Positions 27,367 to 38,649 of a stretch of DNA of 64,000 nt are shown piece after piece (within the stretch, counting starts at the first letter, position 1; each line of letters starts with the position of its first letter). The notes under the pieces are model-generated. The model worked only from the letters and a program-made list of their open reading frames with translations. It searched no databases and was not told the DNA's origin. The stretch is from Sycobia sp. Sy_11. Taxonomy: Eukaryota; Arthropoda; Insecta; Hymenoptera; Epichrysomallidae. Location of the stretch: contig JACCIC010000003.1 of the NCBI GenBank assembly GCA_018907035.1, positions 3,975,001-4,039,000 of the forward strand. The letters are read 5' to 3'. A program made the position numbers and the translations under genes.

Positions 27367-27510
27367 TTATACTCCATCTCTTGGCATTCCAGGATAAATA
27401 ACTCTTTTATTTGAAAGGCAATAATGCGTACCGTATTGAGAGCAGCTTACTACATTATAAGTTGAATTAAAGCACATCTGAACTTGTAAAAGATATTGGT
27501 AGCGTGAATC
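27367..27510 (-). CDS. RNase T2-like exon 3 (C-terminus)
   Basis: 47 codons plus TAA after a 75-bp intron with acceptor TTGAATTCAG. It carries the family's C-terminal strand (LLQVQMCF) and Cys at 214, 224 and 232. No canonical AATAAA is obvious downstream; AATATA occurs in the 3' flank. Confidence 0.9.
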   Translation of the reverse strand, partial: DSRYQYLLQVQMCFNSTYNVVSCSQYGTHYCLSNKRVIYPGMPRDGV

Positions 27511-29243
27511 CTGAATTCAAAGTAAATACAAATTAAAATCATTATCTAAAGCTTTTTGGAGTAATTTATAATCATTATATTATACCTGAGCTGGTATACA
27601 TTTTACATATATCTGTGCTTCTACTTCTCTTACAAGCGAACTCACAACATGCTCTAATGTATAATTACCACCCGGAAAGATATTACATCTTCGAAGAATA
27701 GTTCCCATATTGTATATTCGCGATAGTAGCTCTGCTGCTTCAAAGTAGAAGGATTCAAATCTCGAAACACAGGATCCATAGGTATTAAACTCATGCTGCC
27801 AAAGTCTCGCTTCTAAGTCATGTGGTCTTAAAACAGGCCAAACTATTCTCAAGATCTGTATAAAAAGATCATTTAAACGCTCGTGATTATACGTCGGCTT
27901 TCTTCCTAAAGAAGTTTCACAATTTCTTAGAACCTGTCCCCTTGAATCGATAGCCCATAGTCCATGTATAATCCATTTGTATGCATCAAACATTAACAAA
28001 TGCTCTCTTATATAATCCAAAAATTCATTTGGTTGTCTGTCCACAAATCGCAGTGGCTCAAAAAATGCTGTTATGGGCGAGTGTTGAACAAACATAAGGT
28101 GATCATAATCACCCACTATACTAAAATATATTTTTTGTAAAATAATATTAAATTATTGGTGTGATAAAGGCTCTGTAATATATGAAATAAGATTAGACAA
28201 TTTTATATCTATTGTTTGCAAATATATATGTTTGAGAAAAAGAGAGTACAGTATTAATAGACTTTAAATTATATTGGCAGGCACAAATGAAATTAAAAGT
28301 TTAATATCTCAGTTAAAATATTTCAAAATCTAAAAGCGAATTATAAAATCAAATTGGGTCTAATTATTAGAAATGTTACTAACATGTCATATTAAAAGAA
28401 TAGTATTAATGAATAAAGTCTATTCTTCTTACATTACCATTAATTATTTAAACTATTAATATAAAAGATATTTACAAGAAAAGTAAGTATAAAAACAAGA
28501 ACAATAATTTTAATAACTATGAGTATTCTAATTTATTTTAAATAAAAAATATTATGTGATATTGATTAATTTAGTGATTATAAATTTTAATAATATTATT
28601 AAATGTAAAAATTGCATTTTTCGAATTTATTCTGTAGGAATTAAAAAATCAAAACATCTATTGACAAATGTTAATTAATATTGAAAAGCATAAATAGTAA
28701 GATAATACATATCGAACTATTAAAGAAAAACTCTTCAATTTTGCCTACTTTCTGTGTTGGTTCTTTTAAATTTATAAAATGCAAAATACAATAATATTAT
28801 AAATACATGAAATTTTAATATTAAAAAAATTCGAAATTAATAAAGATGAATAAGGTTTTTTAATAAATAATTTAATGTCTAGTTTAATTTTAAGACACTG
28901 TCTGAACTATCAGTAACATAACATAGTAACATCCGTTTCTTAATATTAAAACTACAACGATGCCAATTATGAACCGATTTTAACGTACGACTTATAATAT
29001 AAACATATAATAGAATTCTAAGAAACTGACAAGTTATGTTTAGAAAATGTATAAAAGCCTAAACGTAAACAACAGTTGTTCCATTGAAAACATTGTCAAT
29101 CTTTTTCGATTTTGATATAATTAATTTATAATTTGATATAATATATTTTATTAATGAAATGATCTTATTTCTTACCTTCCATCTGATTTGTAAAAAGTTA
29201 TAAAACAGATTGCTATGAAGAATTTAAAAATTTTTGAATACAT
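27367..29243 (-). CDS. RNase T2 family protein with degenerate CAS II site (3 exons, complete)
   Basis: Coding exons are 29243-29176, 28120-27586 and 27510-27367 on the minus strand. All introns are GT-AG and the phases match (68 + 535 + 144 nt = 248 codons plus TAA). Residues 1-19 are a signal peptide. YDHLMFVQHSP (28-38) matches the first RNase T2 strand, where the usual form is LVLQWP. WIIHGLW (72-78) is CAS I, with His75 present. WP at 117-118 is the conserved pair between the two sites. LWQHEFNTYGSC (129-140) is CAS II: His132 and Glu133 are kept, but the usual Lys-His is Thr136-Tyr137. The C-terminal YLLQVQMCFN and the later Cys at 224 and 232 match the family. Sequons lie at N175 and N216. 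Family members are secreted or lysosomal endoribonucleases that cleave RNA through a 2',3'-cyclic phosphate. Loss of the second catalytic His predicts weak or no activity (inference). Confidence 0.92.
27586..28120 (-). CDS. RNase T2-like exon 2 (both active-site motifs)
   Basis: The acceptor TATATTTTAG precedes T at 28120 and the donor CAG|GTATAA follows 27586. Nothing in this exon needs an ATG start, because the frame is entered by splicing from exon 1. It carries residues 23-201. Confidence 0.92.
28121..29175 (-). other. Intron 1 of the RNase T2-like gene
   Basis: 1,055 bp of AT-rich DNA with no ORF of note and no recognisable repeat. Confidence 0.85.
29176..29243 (-). CDS. RNase T2-like exon 1 (signal peptide)
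   Basis: 22 codons plus 2 bases: a short N-terminal run with Lys, a hydrophobic core (FFIAICFITF), then the donor AG|GTAAGA. The split codon AG|T is completed by exon 2 and gives Ser23. The ATG at 29243 is the first in the exon. Confidence 0.88.
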
Positions 29244-29963
29244 ATCCTCTGGAGCTGAATAAATTGAATGCCAAATGTCGATATCGATTAAAGAAAAGTG
29301 ATTTAACTATTTAGTAAAACTTGTATTCTTGTTATTTGTGACTTTTAAAGTTTGGTAATATTTTAATTTAATTGTACTTTTGTCGACTGCTTATATACAA
29401 ATTAATAAATATTTTTTCATTGGAAATATTTTTAAATAATTCATAAATATTTTTCATCAAAAAAAAAAATATTTATTCATTGGTGATATTTTCTCTTATA
29501 ATAGATTGAGCTGGATGTAGATTAAGAATACACCACACATTCAAGGATAAATTTCATACTGATTTAAGAAAAAAAAATTATAGAATGTATATTTTAAAAT
29601 GAATTGTTAATGATGCACAAATAGTTTAATCTTATGTATACGAAGAAATGATGTTATATAGAACAGAAGCAAACTATTAATATGTTTCTATAATATTCAT
29701 ATCTATTTATATTACAAGAAAAAAGTATTTAAATTAAAGATAAAATACACATTAAAATGCTTGAAGGTCGATGAACTATTTTACATTGTATCAAAGTATT
29801 TAATATACATTTCGATAATTTCTAGACGAATATATTTGTGCAACTTATTTAAATTAATTCAAAATATTTCCAAAGAAATTAATCAGGTCATAAACAACAG
29901 AATCATCACTTTTGAATTTTGCAAAGATACTATTATAAAAACAGAATCTGTAACATTAGAAAA

Positions 29964-30007
<44 letters not shown>

Positions 30008-30036
30008 AAATAAATGCATAAAGAAATATATAAATA

Positions 30037-30087
<51 letters not shown>

Positions 30088-30315
30088 TATATATTTAAAT
30101 ATAAAGTTTTTGAATCTCAAAAAAAATTACGAGTCAGCCAAAAGATGATCTGAATAATTTCTTTTTGGTAGCTGAGAAAATGGGAATTATTTGTACTCTC
30201 TGTGAAGATTTCAGTATAAAATTTCGGGAAACAAACAACATAATACAATTTCATCGTTCACTAGCAATTTTCATTTGCTAATATGGAGTGCTGAACCTTT
30301 GTACAATTTGTATTG
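29244..30315. other. Upstream flank of the RNase T2-like gene; AT-rich
   Basis: TCGATATCGA (29279-29288), 36 bp before the ATG, resembles the DREF-type TATCGATA core found in insect promoters, but one short match is weak. At 29370-29422 there is a sequence closely similar to the left edge of the foldback element at 38088. Two (AT)n tracts follow. Confidence 0.4.
29968..30085. repeat. Two (AT)n tracts separated by 35 bp
   Basis: Runs at 29968-30004 and 30040-30085, spaced by A-rich sequence. Confidence 0.95.
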
Positions 30316-30589
30316 TTTTTTTTTTGTATAGAGGAGGAGACAAATCAGTAGAGATACCCACTGAAAGCTACCCTTTGGTACATTCCCCTCGTCTTCTTCA
30401 CGCAGCTCTGAGAAGAGCTACAGGTCGGACTCTGCGGAGTCGGCGCGAATATCCTCTCTGGTGGTGTGTAATACGGCCCAGGAAGCGCCTTCGTAGGTAT
30501 TATTTCCGTCTTAGCCCTTAAGGGGCCCTTCCCTCCTCAAATTTGCGCTTATGTTCGAGGACGACTCAGCAGTTGCTAGCCACCCTCGA

Positions 30590-31140
30590 CTACCTCGTCG
30601 GATCGCCGAGCATCAGACCTATTATTTCGTCTCGTCCAATGGCGCTCACCTCCCTCTCAAGGCGTTCTCTCTGTGGATGGAACGGTTCATACTGGAAAAA
30701 ATTGTGCAGCTGATCGTGCCAAAGCGCGCAGTAGTGGGCACAGAATAGGCTCGGGGCCTTCCTCATTTTGAGGAGATAGATTCGACACCGTCCGTGCTCG
30801 GACAGGAGCTGCGTGAGATGGTAGCTCTCCTCCCGTTGCAGTCGATGGAATCGTGGTTCGATCTGACGAATCAGTCTTGCCGTCCACCGTCCTCTCTGAT
30901 CTTTCTCCCAGAGCTTCTGCCATTTGACCATCGTGGTCGCTCTAGCCTGCTCTGTTCTGCCGAGAAGATTTTTCAGGTTATACATGCTCTTCTTCTCTGC
31001 TGCTTGAAAGCCAATAGGTATAACACATGCGATAACCAGCACTGCCGACCCAGAGACTCAATGCGTAATGCCCCTCTACGCTGCACTGCCGCCATTTTTG
31101 TTCTGCACATTTCAGCCTTCAGAGCATCGGCACGTACCTT
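30590..31140 (-). pseudogene. ORF2 C-terminal remnant of the R1-clade element
   Basis: Two frames must be joined. ADALKAEM then MAAVQRRGALRI (about 31132-31060) matches the thumb-side region after the RT domain. One frameshift later, LVIACVIPIGFQAAEKK, KWQKLWEKDQRGRWT, LLSEHGRCRIYL and IIGLMLGDP follow in the order typical of R1-type ORF2 ends. The C-terminal zinc motif (C-x3-C-x7-H-x4-Y) has lost its last Cys. The frame runs on in degenerate form past 30590. Confidence 0.8.
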
Positions 31141-31680
31141 CTGTCTGAGACATCCGCTCCGTATTCCTCAGCTTTAACCCCTACACGAAATGCCACAAAT
31201 ACTTCAGCGTAGGATTTCCCTTCCGCCAGTCTCATAGTGATGGCGTCAGAGCGCATCTTACGGCTTAGTCTTTTAAATTCTTTGGCCCCGTCCATGCTGA
31301 CGACAGTGCTGTGGAGTCACCACAACCTTCGTAAACTTCTGACTCTTCTAGGCTTGTCGTATGGTTTTTCTAGCTACTACCATCGCCCAGTTTTCTTTAT
31401 ATCCATTCTGTTTATCCACTTTCTTTTTTCTCTTCATCAGCGGTGGTATTCGTAATGTCTGGAGGACTGGATGCCGGCCTCATTCCCCAAGTGCCTTCAT
31501 CATTCCCTTCACTAATTAGACCAATTTTAGCAAGATGTTCTGCTTAGTTGTTATATCAGCCTTTTCTTCTACCCTATTGCTAGGTCCAGACAGTGTGTCT
31601 ATGGACTCAGCATTTTCTCTCTCACTTACCTTTTGCTTACCTAAAGTTAACATTGTACTTACTTTCTCCAAAATTTCCTG
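31141..31680 (-). pseudogene. ORF1 (gag) remnant of the R1-clade element
   Basis: SDAITMRLAEGKSYAEVF then VAFRVGVKAEEYG (about 31260-31165) matches the conserved block before the zinc knuckles in R1-clade gag proteins. Further 5' the frames contain EILEKVSTMLTLGKQKVSE and Pro/Thr/Lys-rich linker-like sequence, broken by stops. The zinc knuckles themselves are absent because the deletion begins at about 31140. Confidence 0.6.
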
Positions 31681-31700
31681 AATAATTTCGGATCAAATTC

Positions 31701-31951
31701 TTTAATGTTACCTAATATCCAAGATACTGTCATCTATGATGTCAAAACTGATACTGATTTTGTCTTTTAGGATTCAGTGCTTCTATTCACTATATCTTTC
31801 TCTATAGCTCAGAGTCTGCGTTATTTACTTTCTGCTCATTTTCAAGGATCTTTACAGAGTCCGCTTTATCGGCATATTTTATCACATAATTTAACATATT
31901 CGAATTGGTATGTGATTCACTTTTGTTCTGCTATGGTAATTCATTCATTTT

Positions 31952-32002
<51 letters not shown>

Positions 32003-32242
32003 TATATATTTATAGTACTTATGATATTAATATAGGGGCTAAGTTAAGATCTGACCATCCAACACGATCGATACGACCAGGGTGCTTTAGATGGAACCAT
32101 GCCATCTTCGTAATATCATCTTAAAATGTACACACCTACGTTTCAGTTCAGCTATTTCTTTTGTCGGTCAGTAGATATGGCAGCTATAATTAAAAACTAT
32201 CTTGCACTGCTTATGATTTCATAATATTGGTGAATTATCTGC
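31701..32242. other. Mixed-composition DNA with an (AT)n tract
   Basis: (AT)n at 31954-32000. The frame covering 31777-32124 on the plus strand is created by this repeat and has no protein-like content. Part of this stretch may still belong to the 5' end of the retroelement. Confidence 0.4.
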
Positions 32243-32506
32243 ATTGTAGTGCTACTGATCATCTGTTCAAGTTGTGTGATCGATAATTAGTTCAGAAACC
32301 GAAGAAGCCATTGCTGCCCAAGTTCTATGGCACGGGAGAATTTATCTCTGGTCACCTTCGCGACTTTGCGCTAAATTGTAGTGCTACTGATCATCTGTTC
32401 AAGTTGTGTGATCGATAATTAGTTCAGAAACCGAAGAAGCCATTGCTGCCCAAGTTCTATGGCACGGGAGAATTTATCTCTGGTCACCTTCGCGACTTTG
32501 CGCTAA
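32243..32506. repeat. Exact tandem duplication, 2 x 132 bp
   Basis: Copy 1 is 32243-32374 and copy 2 is 32375-32506. I see no difference between them. The unit is richer in GC than the flanks. Because 132 is a multiple of three, the plus frame KPKKPLLPKFYGTGEF then ISGHLRDFALN recurs in register, but each copy has a TAA. The minus strand reads VTRDKFSRAIELGQQWLL before a stop. The origin of the unit is unknown. Confidence 0.95.
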
Positions 32507-34680
32507 ATTTTGGTTGTTGACTTTGATTTTGACAATCACTTTATTTCAAATTTATCTCTCTTTTCCTTATATTGCAGTCTCCAATTTTCTGGACCATCGC
32601 CAGTAAAGGATATTGTTAGTTTGCTAAAATGGTGTCTGCTATTATAACTCAGTATTTGAAGCTGGCACGTGGACGCACAAACGATTGGCAATATCATTGT
32701 AGAAGTTACGGAAATACAATGCAGTATTCCTTATAACCAAAAGTTTGTACGATAGAGAAGAACTCATGACTAATTGTATATATACTTATATTGCTAGCTT
32801 AGAAGTATACACAGAGAGTAATATAGGAGCAGTGAAAAAGAAAGGGAACGGTATGAATCTTGGTATATATATAGATGTTTTAGTATGTTTAGCATGTAAC
32901 AATGAAGTCACGTAACATATGCTAGAGTACCCAGTTACGTCACCAGACATGCACACTCTTCATAAATTATAATTTCGATAGAAACTTAACTTCACATAAA
33001 TTTTTAAAAAATGTCAAAAAACAACAAAATTCTATTATGTATTAAATTATTTATTTTATAAATAAATATAATAATGTCTATAATTAATTACTAATAATTG
33101 AAACAGGTATAAGTTAACAAAAAATATTTTTGAAGGTATCTCATAAGTAATGTTGTCATAATTTAAACAGTGAAAATTATGTTTAAAAAAATGTGTACAA
33201 TCTTGATATTGGTTATTTTTTGAAACGTTTTAATTCGGTTGCTGGCGCTGTCAGAGCAGCAAAAGCTGACTAGAAATTTATGTAATAGTAGGCTAATGTC
33301 TCAACTTTCAAACTATTTAATTTGTTTATCAAATCATATATAAATCGACCTCATTGATATTGAAAAATGCAAAACAGAATGTTGATAGATAACCAAAAGA
33401 AAAACGATTCAAGAAAGTACCTTGAATAATATTTACAGTTTGTTTCTGAATAATAAAAAAAATTTCATATACTTTCAATTTGAATTTTCTAACTAATATT
33501 TAGAATCAAAATGAATATTTGAATGAAATTCAATTTCCTTTCTTAGCGTTCGACTATTTTTATGTGTTGTTTCTCATAACTGAAATAATAAAATGTTGAA
33601 AGCGATGTTGATTTATAAAAATCCTTCTACACTTATTTATAATATAACGTCTTCTATTAGTTCGCCTGTACGTCAGAAATTGTACTTCTGGCAACACACG
33701 ATATGACCGATTTTGTAATTAAATATCTACTAGAAATTACGATTGGCACTTGACTTCTAATGATATCATTAGAATCTTTAGGAAATAATCAATACGCTGT
33801 TCATTTATGAAAAGGATCTTCCATTTCTTGAGAGAGTTATGAATAAAATAAATCTCATTTCTGTCGAATCTCTCATAAGAGTTTTTATGCAGGTTAATAC
33901 TAAACCAGATTAAATTTCTGATATTCAAAAGGCTCATTCTTAAAACATTATTTAGACATTATTTTCTTAAACATTCTTTAGACATTATTTTTCATTTCTA
34001 ATTTTTTAAAACTATTTACGTATCTTGCGATGTGTATTTTATTCTATAAACAACATAATATCATAATATTGTACAAATAGTAATTTTTTTGATTGTAATA
34101 ATTGAAACTTACATCCGAATTAAAATGTTTATTTAGTAGCCAGAAACAAGGCTTCAGCTTTAAACTTAATTTCTATCTCTTTTTAAATTTTATTGAAATG
34201 TTCAAATTTTTCATTCTAAGTTTTGCCTAGTTTTAAGCCATGATAGTTGATTCTGTTTAATACGTATAGTAAATACTTTCGAACCTATTGAAAATTGTTA
34301 GATTTCTACCAGGGAATATTCTTAATTAATAATATAGAATAATAGGAATTCTTTGAAATTTTTGAAAACAATGTATTTGCTAGTAAAGTTTGAAAACTAA
34401 TTTTTTAATAAGAAAATCGCAATCTAGAAGTCTTAAAAACTATATGACAGATATATTAAAAAACACCATTTAAAATATTATGTAGATCGAATAGACATCA
34501 ATAGATATATTTTTATTTTATCATCTACGTTTATACTATATTCTATATCTACGTATACTATACCCAATACACAGGCATAAATTAAACCTTCTATATAATC
34601 TCTATTATTAAGAGCATTAGAAAAATCATACTTTCAGTAAACTCTATATATTGATTTGCCTCACCTATGAATTCATCACG
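32507..34680. other. AT-rich intergenic DNA
   Basis: I see no coding region or repeat of note. Confidence 0.5.
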
Positions 34681-35215
34681 TTGCCATTAGCGCGATAATA
34701 ATAGAATCTAGGCATTATTTTATGCTCCCAGCGAGCACTTCCATAAATATAGTTCGCAATATGCACGGCATAATTGATTGGATTTAGTACCCATCATTCG
34801 CAAGCTCGACTACACCGCATACAGGATCAACAGCGCTCGTGAGCTATATTAACTCAGAATATCCAGACAATATCAATTCACTTCAATGGCTCGTGATAAG
34901 AACTTCCCCGTCACCATAATGAAAACTTCCTCGCTTTATTTTACACTGGGCTATATAAGCGCCGCGATCTTCTTTCTGTTTTCGTCATCTCTTCGCGACG
35001 GCTTCGATAAAATGCACGCACGAGATTGTCGTCGAGCCTTGTTCTTTACATGCCGAGGAAGTCGCGAGTTATGGACGCGTCTTGCGAGTATTACACAATG
35101 CCAGTAAAAATTAATGTCGGCAACGCGATTTTAATACAAATGCCTATCCTCCCGCGATCCTTATCCTGATTGATGATCGCCGATTGCCGCGGGTGATCAG
35201 AGAAATGCCGATTTC

Positions 35216-35278
<63 letters not shown>

Positions 35279-35530
35279 AAGAGAAACAGAGGCAGACAAC
35301 ACAACCTCTGACACATTTGACGTCCACTTTCGACACTTTCCAATAAATCTAGCTATATATGTCTCGCCGTCACCCACTGGTGGCCTCGCGTATATAAACG
35401 AAAGTGTGTTTCGATAACAAAATCAATGCGCGGTAGTGATTACGATTATAGGAATCCTTTGGTTTCGTTGTGAGGAGTAGAGAATTCGCTGAGATGCCCT
35501 CACCGAAGGGCGGTGATATCTTATATGTCC
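34680..35530. other. GC-elevated block with (GA)n tract
   Basis: The plus strand has a 73-codon frame (34886-35107) starting ARDKNFPVTIMKTSS, with a hydrophobic stretch (YFTLGYISAAIFFLF) and three Cys after it. It could be a tiny secreted protein, but there is no family match and the start context is ordinary. A (GA)28 tract at 35219-35275 follows. A non-coding regulatory block is equally possible. Confidence 0.3.
35219..35275. repeat. (GA)28 microsatellite
   Basis: Pure GA run. The Glu/Arg and Ser/Leu frames across it are artefacts. Confidence 0.95.
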
Positions 35531-38033
35531 GAGATCTTAAATTGCATTAACTAAAAAATATTGGATTTTTATTAGCAAACAAATAATACAAACAGTTGAC
35601 GACGGCAAAGACGACAACAATGAACAATTATATCTAAACTCGTGTGAGGAGTTTGAAAAAGAATGACAATCAAAATCACATTTTTTTCAAAAAAACAAGA
35701 TTTTTTTTTAAATTATACGTTGAGTTATCAATAATATCAGTAAAATATTTATTTTTAAATATTTTGTACGAAAACGAAATATTTCCACAATGATTGCAAA
35801 AATATTTTTACAATATTTCAGTTATATCGAAATCTATCATGGTAAGAATATTTTCATAAAATACATCATGGATAAGTGGCATACATTTTTTTTAAACAAT
35901 AAACATTTTTCATAATTTTTAGTACAACGAAATTATTAAATAATAGTCGAGTTATCATTCGTATATAAGAACGTAAATGTAAAGCTAACTATGGCTAAAA
36001 ATGAAATGTGTCATGAATGTAAATTTCATGATAGTATTTGCAGTTCTAAATATATGTAGCGTAATCATTATTTCAATAATAAAAAAATTACATTTTTTGA
36101 AATTTAAAAATTGAAAAATGTAGTTTGTTATAAAAGCATCCAGTGAAGCTTACAAAAAAGTTCAGCATGATATTAACATAAATTCAGAATTTTTCTGTCA
36201 TACAATTAACTTTCCTTCTATTGCCGACGTTCAATATCTCTCTAAATCTCTTTTTTTCATTTTGTAAATATCTGGAAAATTTTTTTCACCGCTTATTGTT
36301 TTCCAAATCTTGCTGTCATATTTGCTAAAATTTACTAAAATGTGTTTCAAGTCACTAAACTAAGGCAAACTTTGCTTAATATTGCTAAAATATCAATGTA
36401 TGTCATTGCGACACCTTTAACTATACTTGGATAAATTTGGATAGGTTTCAATATGTCGCTAAAACTTAATTTTTACTATGGTTTATAAACAGTAAAATAA
36501 AACGATAGTAATTCTTCTTCTTTATTTATTTATTTTTTGTACTTCAACTAAAGGTTCCCGAATTATTAACTTTTCAAAATTGCAATAATATGAAAGATTC
36601 ACAAATGCATAGCCTTTCGAATGGAAGAATCTTACATTCATTTCCTAAAATGGATAAATTCTTTGCAAATCGGTAAACTGATAAAATATATCAATATAAT
36701 ATATATATTTACGTGAGTGTTCAAGTAATATCTCTTTCTTAGTTAAAAAAACTTACTTCTCACAAATTTTTATAGACACGACACTGTCGAGCTGTTATAG
36801 TAATTTAAAATCGTATATTATTTCTATATTCAATAGATACATATTTAAAGCAAACTTATCGCTCTGTTAATGTTTTCGCACGCTTGTTACAGATAAATAA
36901 TTTTTACAATATAAAGGCGCTTCGGAACAACGTAAAATTAATTATTTATCAATTTTGGCATAATCAACTTCTTATGCACATTATTAACATTTTCTTGAAA
37001 TTTTACAAACGATGCAAAATTGAGTATAGAAGTAGAAAATGTTTAGATAAAAACATAATAATCACGTTGACGTGCGATTTTATAATATTTTTTTTGCATT
37101 ATTACATTTTAATGGCTTCAAAGTGATCAATTATATTTTTGACATGCTTTACAAGCGTTTTATGTAATCCTCTTAGCAAAAAAAAAATATCAAACCATAT
37201 CTGCACGATGGATTCAGCTTGTAGTGAAATACCGACGCGTTGGAAATTACATGTTTACCGTCTATCGTGAGAAGTGCATACTTCAACGTTTGTCAGACTC
37301 ATGGATAAATTGTACTTCAATTTATGTTTCTAAAAAATGATTGACAGTGAAAATAAAAATATTACATACATTAAAACAAAAAGAATAATAATTCCAACAA
37401 CCTTCTATTGAATCGATGTTATAATATTTATACTACAATTTTTATTTTATTAGTAAACATGTATATATTAAATTCCTATCTAAATTAAACCTGTGTGAAT
37501 CAAAATAGTTTAATTAAATCCAATAGTATGTTATGCTTTTTGTAGAACCAGTAGATAATTTTTAAAAATATAAATATTGTTTACTATACGGTAATAACTG
37601 TATTTTACCAAGGAATAAAATCCATTAAATTACGAAATTGTTTATATTTTTATTGCAACTGTCTGCCAGGATATATTTTTGTACGTATTAGAGAAAAATA
37701 CTCTTTTAAGCTTTCTCTCTGAAGAATTCAAAGTGTGATATAGTGTAGCGACGCTATTTTTAAATATATATGAAATATTCAATATTATTTTTATTACATT
37801 TTAATTATTCATGACTTAATGTGGTGCCCAAAACTATGCCTTTATTCAAGAGAAACGAGGATCAATTATACAGCAGACACGTCATCCGTATGAAATGTTG
37901 CCGTAAACAAAATTACGCTGTTTCAACAATTAAATCGAGGAGATTTTGCAAGAAAATTAAATAGTGTTCTTATTTTTCATTTTTATTTTATTTGTTATGA
38001 TTATATTATCAATACGAGTAACTTGGACTCTGT
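35531..38033. other. AT-rich intergenic DNA
   Basis: Nothing recognised on either strand. Confidence 0.5.
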
Positions 38034-38056
38034 GTATATATATATATATATATAAA
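38034..38056. repeat. Short (TA)n tract
   Basis: About 11 units, 55 bp outside the left arm of the foldback element. Confidence 0.9.
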
Positions 38057-38111
38057 ATATATATAATATATAATAATAAATTAAAAATTGTACTTTTGTT
38101 GACTGTTATGA

Positions 38112-38649
38112 ATTAAATTAATAAATATTTTTATCGGTCTTACAGTCTTTATAATATAATATAATATATTAGCTAAAATAATGACAATCAGACTGTCCTT
38201 ATTTATAATCAGCCCCGTAGAATCGAAAATAAAACTTATTACTACAATAAATTATATCAGAAAATTAAAAATAAAAATAAGATAAAAAAAAATAAAAGTA
38301 CTTATTCTATGTTAGTAAAGAACAACCTGACTGTCCCACCACTTTAAATTTAGCATCACCTTCTTGTCCAACGTTTCGAACCGCTACGGTTCATCCTCAG
38401 GAACTAAACTGAGTTTGTTAAGGTGGCGGGGGCAGTCAGGTTGTCCTTTACTAACATAGAATAAGTACTTTTATTATTTTTTATCTTATTTTTATTTTTA
38501 ATTTTCTGATATAATTTATTGTAGTAATAAGTTCTATTTCAGATTCTCCGCGGGTGATCATAAACAAGAACAGTCTGACTGTCATTATTTTAGCTAATAT
38601 ATGATATTATAAGGGCTGTAAGACCGATTAAAATATTTATTAATTTAAT
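38112..38649. mobile_element. Foldback element with about 235-bp inverted arms
   Basis: The left arm (38112-38348) and right arm (38418-38649) are reverse complements with scattered mismatches and small indels, around a 69-bp spacer. Outer ends read ATTAAATTAATAAATATTTT inward. Conserved inner blocks include TCGGTCTTACAG, AGCTAAAATAATGACA and TCTATGTTAGTAAAG. No ORF is present, so it is non-autonomous. The spacer holds a 6-bp hairpin. The structure fits a MITE or foldback element, or two head-to-head truncated copies of a repeat. The superfamily cannot be fixed because no target-site duplication is clear. Confidence 0.88.

Larger units (their letters stand above)
30316..31700 (-). mobile_element. 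Internally deleted R1-clade non-LTR retrotransposon
   Basis: Read on the minus strand it has, in order, an ORF1 (gag) remnant, the C-terminal end of ORF2, a 3' UTR and an A10 tail (T run at 30316-30325 on the plus strand). The endonuclease and most of the reverse transcriptase are missing. The left edge is set by the tail. The right (5') edge is only approximate, and I could not identify target-site duplications. The base composition is clearly richer in GC than the flanks. Several frameshifts and stops show that it is dead. Confidence 0.8.

Noticed and set aside
38349..38417. A complete hammerhead ribozyme in the foldback spacer
   Set aside because: The core is only partly consistent: there is an extra base before stem II and no convincing stem III with a cleavage triplet. 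It was kept as a motif-level finding only.
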